A stretch of DNA of 29,097 bases from positions 1 through 29,097 of the forward strand of contig USCE01000006.1 in assembly GCA_900553105.1 (NCBI GenBank). The letters run 5' to 3'. Within the stretch, counting starts at the first letter, position 1; the number at the start of each line of letters is the position of its first letter. The translations under genes were made by a program, and so were the position numbers. Below are positions 25,401 through 29,097 of the stretch, one piece after another. Below the pieces are notes generated by a model. That model worked only from the letters and a program-made list of their open reading frames with translations. It searched no databases and was not told the DNA's origin. Source of the stretch: an uncultured Sutterella sp. Its GTDB lineage: Bacteria; Pseudomonadota; Gammaproteobacteria; Burkholderiales; Burkholderiaceae_F.

Positions 25401-25726
25401 CCTTAGCCAATGGCGCCGGCTCCGGTGCGCAAAATGCTATCGGTTGGGGTGTATTGGGTGGCATGATTACCGGGACTTTCCTTTGTGTGCTTTTTGTGCC
25501 GATCTTTTATGTGATGATTATGCGAATCGCCGGTTCTGCTAATGAGCGTGACGTTGATCTTAATGCGGTTTCACGGGAAACAGCTATGGAAGCGGCTTCG
25601 CTTAAAGACGGTGACTTGACGTTTTATGAACCGCCTGCAAATAACTCTGACGGCACTAAAGAAGATAAAAGCGCCCAAGCTAGTACTCAAATTGCCGAGA
25701 CTGACTCGGCTAAAAAGGGAGAATAA
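22442..25726 (+). CDS. RND multidrug efflux pump (AcrB/HAE1 family)
   Basis: 1094 residues, about 45 more than E. coli AcrB. It is a trimeric proton/drug antiporter with twelve membrane helices and two large periplasmic loops. The start MSKFFIDRPIFAWVIAIVIM is classic HAE1. The proton-relay aspartates Asp407 and Asp408 lie in GLLVDDAIVVVENVERV, and the relay lysine is in GLVSKNAILIVEF. After the last helix there is an unusual hydrophilic tail of about 60 residues rich in Glu, Asp, Lys, Ser and Thr. GGAAGGA precedes ATG 22442. A parS-like sequence lies in the part encoding the tail. Whether it exports antibiotics, bile salts or both is inference. Confidence 0.97.
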   Translation: MSKFFIDRPIFAWVIAIVIMLAGLLSITQLPVSQYPQIAPPQVTITATYPGASAQTIENTVTQQIEQAMTGLDGYLYMTSNSDSSGRVSIDITFEAGTDPDIAQVQVQNRLKTVESSLPQVVQQLGVDVDKSSANFLMVVGFVDKYGKMTSADLSDYLVNNVQEPLSRLTGVGEVEVFGSSYSMRVWLDPNKLYKYALSTSEVISAIEEQNVQVSSGAIGNLPSADRYELNATIESMSLLQTVEDFENIMVKTSTDGSRVLLKDVARVEMGQESYNVIALYNGKESTGLAISLATGANAMDTSERVTARLQEMEANFPDGMEWVIPYDTTPFVRISIQEVVRTLFEAIVLVVCVMFLFLQNWRATLIPTIAVPVVLLGTFGILSVMGYSINVLTMFAMVLAIGLLVDDAIVVVENVERVMRTEGLSPKEATVKSMQQIQGALVGIAMVLSAVFIPMAFFGGSTGVIYRQFSVTIVAAMVLSVLVALILTPALCAKMLKPIDKEKHESKQGFFGRFNRGFENFSLWIRTQVGHFIPRTVRTLVIYALILGGVVLGFIKVPQGFMPGEDQGVLLTQVTTPAGTSQQRTEEVLARMRNYFETHEARNIESVFSISGFSFGGSGQNSGMMFVKLKDWDERKDEGQDVNSITARAMKEFSQYKDANAYAFPPPAVPELGVADGFDIYLQANAGQTHDELMAVRNQFLAQANAHPDLTMVRPNGMEDTPQLHLEIDTEKARALGVSISAINSTLTSAWGSTYVNDFLDRGRVKKVYVQGDSQFRQKPEDLGKWYVKNDQGEMVPFSAFSTTSWKFGSPRLERFNGVSAVNLQGNPVSGKSSGDALAAVAEVAQNLPLGYSMAYTGVSYQEVEAGGQAAPLYALSILVVFLCLAALYESWSIPVAVILVIPMGVIGALGLTWLRGMNNDIYFQVGMVTTMGLVSKNAILIVEFAKELHDKGEDIAHAAIDAVRLRLRPIVMTSLAFGLGVLPLALANGAGSGAQNAIGWGVLGGMITGTFLCVLFVPIFYVMIMRIAGSANERDVDLNAVSRETAMEAASLKDGDLTFYEPPANNSDGTKEDKSAQASTQIAETDSAKKGE
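25567..25582. other. parS: Third parS-like site, inside the efflux pump gene
   Basis: GGTTTCACGGGAAACA matches the 16-bp parS consensus at 14 positions and the 14-bp core at 13; the change is T to G on the right of the centre. The left half-site GTTTCAC is intact. Binding is inferred. Confidence 0.5.
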
Positions 25727-25729
25727 TAA

Positions 25730-27175
25730 ATGACCTGTTTTAAAGTTTTGCCACTTGTAGCAGCGCTGGCTTTAACCGGGTGCATGTCTATGGCGCCCAA
25801 TTATGAGCGTCCGACAGCCCCGATTGAAGCATCTTGGCCTGCCGGTGCCGCCTACGCTGATGCTAAGCTCAATCAACAGGCGTTACCCGATTGGCAGGAA
25901 TTCTTCACAGACGATCGTTTACGTCAAGTGATTCAAATGTCACTCAATAACAACCGTGATTATCGTGTGGCCATGTTGAATGTTCAAAAGATGCGCTATG
26001 CCTATAACATTCAACGTTCGGAATTGCTTCCCTCGATTTCCGCAACAGGCTCCGGTTCGCATAGCCAAACACCAGCGAGTCTGTCAACGACTGGACAAGA
26101 TGTCGTCAGTCATACGTATTCGGCTAACTTGGCAATGGCCAGTTATGAATTGGATTTGTTCGGACGAATTCGAAGTTTGAGCGATGAGGCCTTGAATGAG
26201 TACTTCGCAACCGAAGAGGCCCGCAAGAGCGCACGAGTCACGTTAATAGCTGAAACCGCGAATTTGTGGCTGCAACTTGGGGCCGACCGTTCGCTTTTGG
26301 CCTTCGCTAAGGAAACGTTGGATAGCCAGCAGCAGTCCTATAAGCTGTCAGAAGCCAGCTACAAAGCCGGAGCTATCAATTTACTTGAGCTCAATCAAGC
26401 TAAATCAATGCTCTCTAGTGCCAAAGCTGATTATGCTTCGGCAGAGCGAGCTGTTGCGCAAGACTTAAATGCGTTAAGAGTTATTGTTGGAGTCGAATTA
26501 CCGGAAGCGTTATTGCCACAAAAGGCAGAAGTGGTTACAACGGCCGGTATTTTACCGGCAGGGTTACCCTCCGAGGTACTTTTAAATCGTCCGGATATCG
26601 CTCAAGCCGAATACACGTTAATGGCGGCTAACGCCAATATAGGCGCAGCTCGTGCAAACTTCTTTCCTCGTATTACGTTGATTGCTTCCGGCGGAAGTTC
26701 TCATACGGAGTTGGAAGATTTGTTTAGCGGCGGTACAAGAATTTGGAGTTTTACGCCGTCAGTCAGTTTGCCGATTTTCACGGGAGGCGCTAATTGGGCA
26801 ACGTTGAAAGTCTCGGAAACGGATCGTGAGATTGCCGTGGCTGATTATGAAAAAACCATCCAAACTGCGTTTCAGGAAGTAGCTGATGCGTTGGCTACCG
26901 AAGGTACAATCGAAAAAGAGCTAAAGGCCATTGAGGAGATGACAGAGGCTTATAAAATGGCGTACGATTTAGCTCAAACTCGTTATCGTCATGGTAGTGA
27001 GGACTTTTTAACGGTATTGGATTCTCAGCGTTCATATGTGAGTGCGCAGAAACAACTAACGCAAGCTCAACAGGCTCGGGCTATGAGTTTAGTCACACTC
27101 TATAAGGCCTTAGGTGGCGGTGCTGTCGACAATGAAAAGACCGAAGAAGGGATAAAGACGCAAGCAGGAGCATAG
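25730..27175 (+). CDS. RND efflux outer-membrane channel (OprM/NodT-type lipoprotein)
   Basis: 481 residues, starting three bases after the pump gene ends. The signal MTCFKVLPLVAALALTGC carries a lipobox with Cys18, then the typical MAPNYERPTAPIEASWP. Two repeats of the outer-membrane efflux domain follow: the first with NNNRDYRVAMLNVQKMRYAY and SYELDLFGRIRSL, the second with LLNRPDIAQAEYTLMAANANIGAARANFFPRI. The trimer forms the outer-membrane tunnel. Spacing and order (adaptor, pump, channel) indicate a complete tripartite system. Confidence 0.95.
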   Translation: MTCFKVLPLVAALALTGCMSMAPNYERPTAPIEASWPAGAAYADAKLNQQALPDWQEFFTDDRLRQVIQMSLNNNRDYRVAMLNVQKMRYAYNIQRSELLPSISATGSGSHSQTPASLSTTGQDVVSHTYSANLAMASYELDLFGRIRSLSDEALNEYFATEEARKSARVTLIAETANLWLQLGADRSLLAFAKETLDSQQQSYKLSEASYKAGAINLLELNQAKSMLSSAKADYASAERAVAQDLNALRVIVGVELPEALLPQKAEVVTTAGILPAGLPSEVLLNRPDIAQAEYTLMAANANIGAARANFFPRITLIASGGSSHTELEDLFSGGTRIWSFTPSVSLPIFTGGANWATLKVSETDREIAVADYEKTIQTAFQEVADALATEGTIEKELKAIEEMTEAYKMAYDLAQTRYRHGSEDFLTVLDSQRSYVSAQKQLTQAQQARAMSLVTLYKALGGGAVDNEKTEEGIKTQAGA

Positions 27176-27177
27176 TT

Positions 27178-27759
27178 ATGGGAACGCAATTGGCAAAGCA
27201 ACGTCGGGAGCAAATTCTGACAGCGGCGGCAAAGTGCTTTCTTTCTAAAGGGTTCCATGCTACGGGTATGGGGGATATTGCCCGGGAGTTCGGGATGAGT
27301 GCCGGGCATATCTATAACTATTTCCCAAGCAAAATGGCCATTATTGAGGAAGTGCTTTTGAGAGGAACAGAACAATTCTATAAGGATACTTGTTACATTC
27401 AGGAAATCGGTGACGACTACGAAAAATTGCAGACGCACTTACGAGAAAGGGTTCTCAATCAGTTTTCGTTAGGGCGGGTGAGATTGTCTTTGGAACTTTT
27501 GCTTGAGGGCAGTCGTGATCCGGCTTTAAGACAAGTTTTGGAGGATTTAGATACGAAGGCTCGTGAGCATTTGTTGAAACTGCGATTCCCCGAATCCACC
27601 GACCCTATAGATTTAGCCCGCATTGAGTTCTCAATGGCTATTTTTGAAGGGTTACAAATGCGTATACTGAGAAATCCTAAAATTGATCTTGACGCGGTTA
27701 GTCGGTTATTGGCAGAAAAGATTTACGCTTCCCGTCGCAACAGACAGCACTCTTTTTGA
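27178..27759 (+). CDS. TetR/AcrR-family transcriptional repressor
   Basis: 193 residues. AGGAG at 27166-27170 is well placed for ATG 27178, two bases after the channel gene's stop, so the regulator is the last gene of the efflux operon. The N-terminal HTH reads REQILTAAAKCFLSKGFHAT, then MGDIAREFGMSAGHIYNYFP and SKMAIIEEVL (about 10-60), the standard TetR DNA-binding domain. The C-terminal ligand domain is divergent. It probably binds the palindrome at 21211-21228 and represses its own operon, with a pump substrate as inducer. This is inferred from position. Confidence 0.93.
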   Translation: MGTQLAKQRREQILTAAAKCFLSKGFHATGMGDIAREFGMSAGHIYNYFPSKMAIIEEVLLRGTEQFYKDTCYIQEIGDDYEKLQTHLRERVLNQFSLGRVRLSLELLLEGSRDPALRQVLEDLDTKAREHLLKLRFPESTDPIDLARIEFSMAIFEGLQMRILRNPKIDLDAVSRLLAEKIYASRRNRQHSF

Positions 27760-27776
27760 GGGGAGTCAATGATGAA

Positions 27777-27815
27777 AACGGCAAGTTCATCTTGGCATGG
27801 GCTTGCTGTTTTTTT
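27777..27815 (+). terminator. Terminator of the efflux operon
   Basis: AACGGCAAG (27777-27785) pairs with CTTGCTGTT (27802-27810) with one G-T wobble around a 16-base loop, leading directly into a run of T residues to 27815. It lies about 20 bases after the tetR stop. Confidence 0.8.
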
Positions 27816-27879
27816 ATATTGTAGAAGTTAGCTGACTCTCAGAAATGGAAATTTTTAGTCAAGGCGAACTTGAGAGAAG

Positions 27880-27914
27880 CTGAGATCTTGCCGGCATTGC
27901 CGGGAAGATCTCAG
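27880..27914. terminator. Strong hairpin at the 3' end of the Do-family protease gene
   Basis: CTGAGATCTT (27880-27889) pairs with AAGATCTCAG (27905-27914). After one G-G mismatch, CCGGC pairs with GCCGG around ATT. It lies 11 bases beyond the protease stop codon on the minus strand. Neither strand has a T tract right after it, so it may be a terminator needing other factors or a 3' stabilising structure. Confidence 0.5.
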
Positions 27915-27924
27915 TGCAGAAGCT

Positions 27925-29097
27925 TTATTTCAGATTGACCGCGATGAAAATACGAGAGTTTTGGCGCTGAACCAAAAGCGCAACCTTGTCGGCTCCGGAG
28001 ACTGCCCGGCGTAAGTCTGCCACGGTTTTAACGGTTTTACCGTTCGCGCTCAAGATGATATCGCGCGGCATCAAACCGGCCTCGGCAGCCGCTGCACGCA
28101 CTTCTGTAACCAAAAGTCCGCTGGAGAGCTCAAGCTCTTTTAACTCTTGTTCATTTAAAGGACGAACACTTACGCCGAGTTTGCCAGAAGCATCTTGCTT
28201 ATTGGTGGTTGTGGAAGCCGCTTTATCTTCTTCGTTTTCTGCCACGGTGACCGTGATATCGCGTTCTTTGCCGTCACGCAATACGGTTAATTTAGCCTTT
28301 GTGCCTGGTTTCATCGTGGAAATTCTCACAGGCAAATCATTGGCATTTTTAATTTCCTGACCGTCAAGCGCAATAACAACGTCGCCTACCTTCAAACCTG
28401 CTTTTTCTCCCGGAGCGTCTTTTTCAATTTGAGTAATGACAGCACCCTTAGGAGTCTTCATGCCGAATACTTCAGCCAAATCCTGAGTAACCGATTGGAT
28501 ACCCACACCAATGCGACCGCGGATGACGCGACCGTTTTCAATCAATTGATCTTTGATTTGCATGGCAAGATCAATCGGAATGGAAAAAGACAGTCCCATG
28601 AAACCGCCCGAAGTGGAGAAGATCTGGGAGTTAATCCCCACAACTTCTCCCTTCATGTTAAAAAGCGGACCGCCCGAGTTGCCAGGATTAACGGCTACGT
28701 CAGTTTGAATGAAGGGCACATATTGATCCGAGGGTAAGGAGCGGCTTTTTGCCGAGACGATACCGGCGGTGACTGTATTGTCCAAACCAAAGGGCGAACC
28801 GATGGCCGCTACCCATTCGCCGACTTTAAGTTTTTCGGAGGAACCGATTTTCAGTACCGGCAAATCCTTGGCTTCGATCTTGACAACGGCAATGTCGGTC
28901 TTTTTATCAAGGCCGAGTACTTTTCCTTGGAATTCACGTTTATCGGTTAAACGAATCTTGAGCTCATCGGCTCCCTCGACAACGTGAGCATTGGTCAGGA
29001 TCAAACCGTCGGAGGAAATGATGAAGCCGGAGCCTGTTCCGCGTTGCTCCGGAATGCGTTGCTCAAATTGACCGAAAAGGCCGGAGAAGTCACCGAA
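27925..29097 (-). CDS. Do/DegP-family periplasmic serine protease, N-terminus cut by window edge
   Basis: 390 residues are visible; the frame is open to the last base of the window, so the start and any signal peptide lie beyond 29097. A TTG at 29004 is not a real start, because the conserved GTGSGFIISSDG strand lies upstream of it. The catalytic triad is His38 (TNAHVV), Asp68 (KKTDIAVVKI) and Ser141 (NPGNSGGPLF), counted from the edge. Two PDZ domains follow: GRIGVGIQSVTQDLAEVFGM with GAVITQIEKDAPGEKAGLKV, then KLGVSVRPLNEQELKELELS. The linker before the protease core is short, more like DegQ/MucD than DegP. These enzymes remove misfolded envelope proteins. Confidence 0.95.
   Translation of the reverse strand, partial: FGDFSGLFGQFEQRIPEQRGTGSGFIISSDGLILTNAHVVEGADELKIRLTDKREFQGKVLGLDKKTDIAVVKIEAKDLPVLKIGSSEKLKVGEWVAAIGSPFGLDNTVTAGIVSAKSRSLPSDQYVPFIQTDVAVNPGNSGGPLFNMKGEVVGINSQIFSTSGGFMGLSFSIPIDLAMQIKDQLIENGRVIRGRIGVGIQSVTQDLAEVFGMKTPKGAVITQIEKDAPGEKAGLKVGDVVIALDGQEIKNANDLPVRISTMKPGTKAKLTVLRDGKERDITVTVAENEEDKAASTTTNKQDASGKLGVSVRPLNEQELKELELSSGLLVTEVRAAAAEAGLMPRDIILSANGKTVKTVADLRRAVSGADKVALLVQRQNSRIFIAVNLK

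Noticed and set aside
29002..29004. TTG start for the Do-family protease giving a complete gene
   Set aside because: The conserved strand GTGSGFIISSDG lies before it in the same frame, so the gene clearly extends past the window edge.

Overview
The window looks like a stretch of a Burkholderiales (betaproteobacterial) chromosome of moderate GC content, possibly a gut Sutterellaceae-type bacterium. That placement is an inference from protein character and gene order (rsmG-parAB-atp-hemE-priA, then DUF971-ubiE-Tim44). Nearly everything is core housekeeping, almost all on the + strand, densely packed, with clear intrinsic terminators between transcription units.

Layout. (1) 1-2815: the 3' end of rsmG, an AT-rich gap holding a near-perfect parS site and a terminator-like hairpin, then marC-parA-parB. 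(2) 2816-10213: a non-coding gap ending in a strong sigma70-type promoter, then the complete F1Fo ATP synthase operon atpIBEFHAGDC, closed by a strong terminator. Its intergenic regions carry a T-rich leader before atpE and stem-loops before atpF and atpC. (3) 10341-12220: a universal stress protein gene, a convergent DUF167 (yggU-like) gene, and hemE. (4) 12221-12579: a 359-bp AT-rich gap with five DnaA-box matches and a 14-bp perfect hairpin, a candidate replication origin or DnaA-binding locus. (5) 12580-16932: priA, tRNA-Arg(CCG), DUF971, ubiE and a Tim44-like membrane protein gene. (6) 17085-20292: glmU-glmS, two steps of UDP-GlcNAc synthesis. (7) 20371-27759: a second marC on the minus strand, divergent from a four-gene RND efflux operon (adaptor, pump, outer-membrane channel, TetR repressor) with a TetR-type palindrome upstream. 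(8) 27925-29097: a Do/DegP-family periplasmic protease gene on the minus strand, its 5' end outside the window.

How it works together. ParA, ParB and parS segregate the chromosome. Three sites that each differ at one base from the 14-bp parS core lie at 333, 16359 and 25568. With the DnaA-box cluster between hemE and priA, this suggests the window is origin-proximal and may contain the origin. I see no phage, IS element, CRISPR array or obvious novel multi-gene system. The most interesting signals are the parS set, the DnaA-box array, and the RNA-level structures inside the atp operon.
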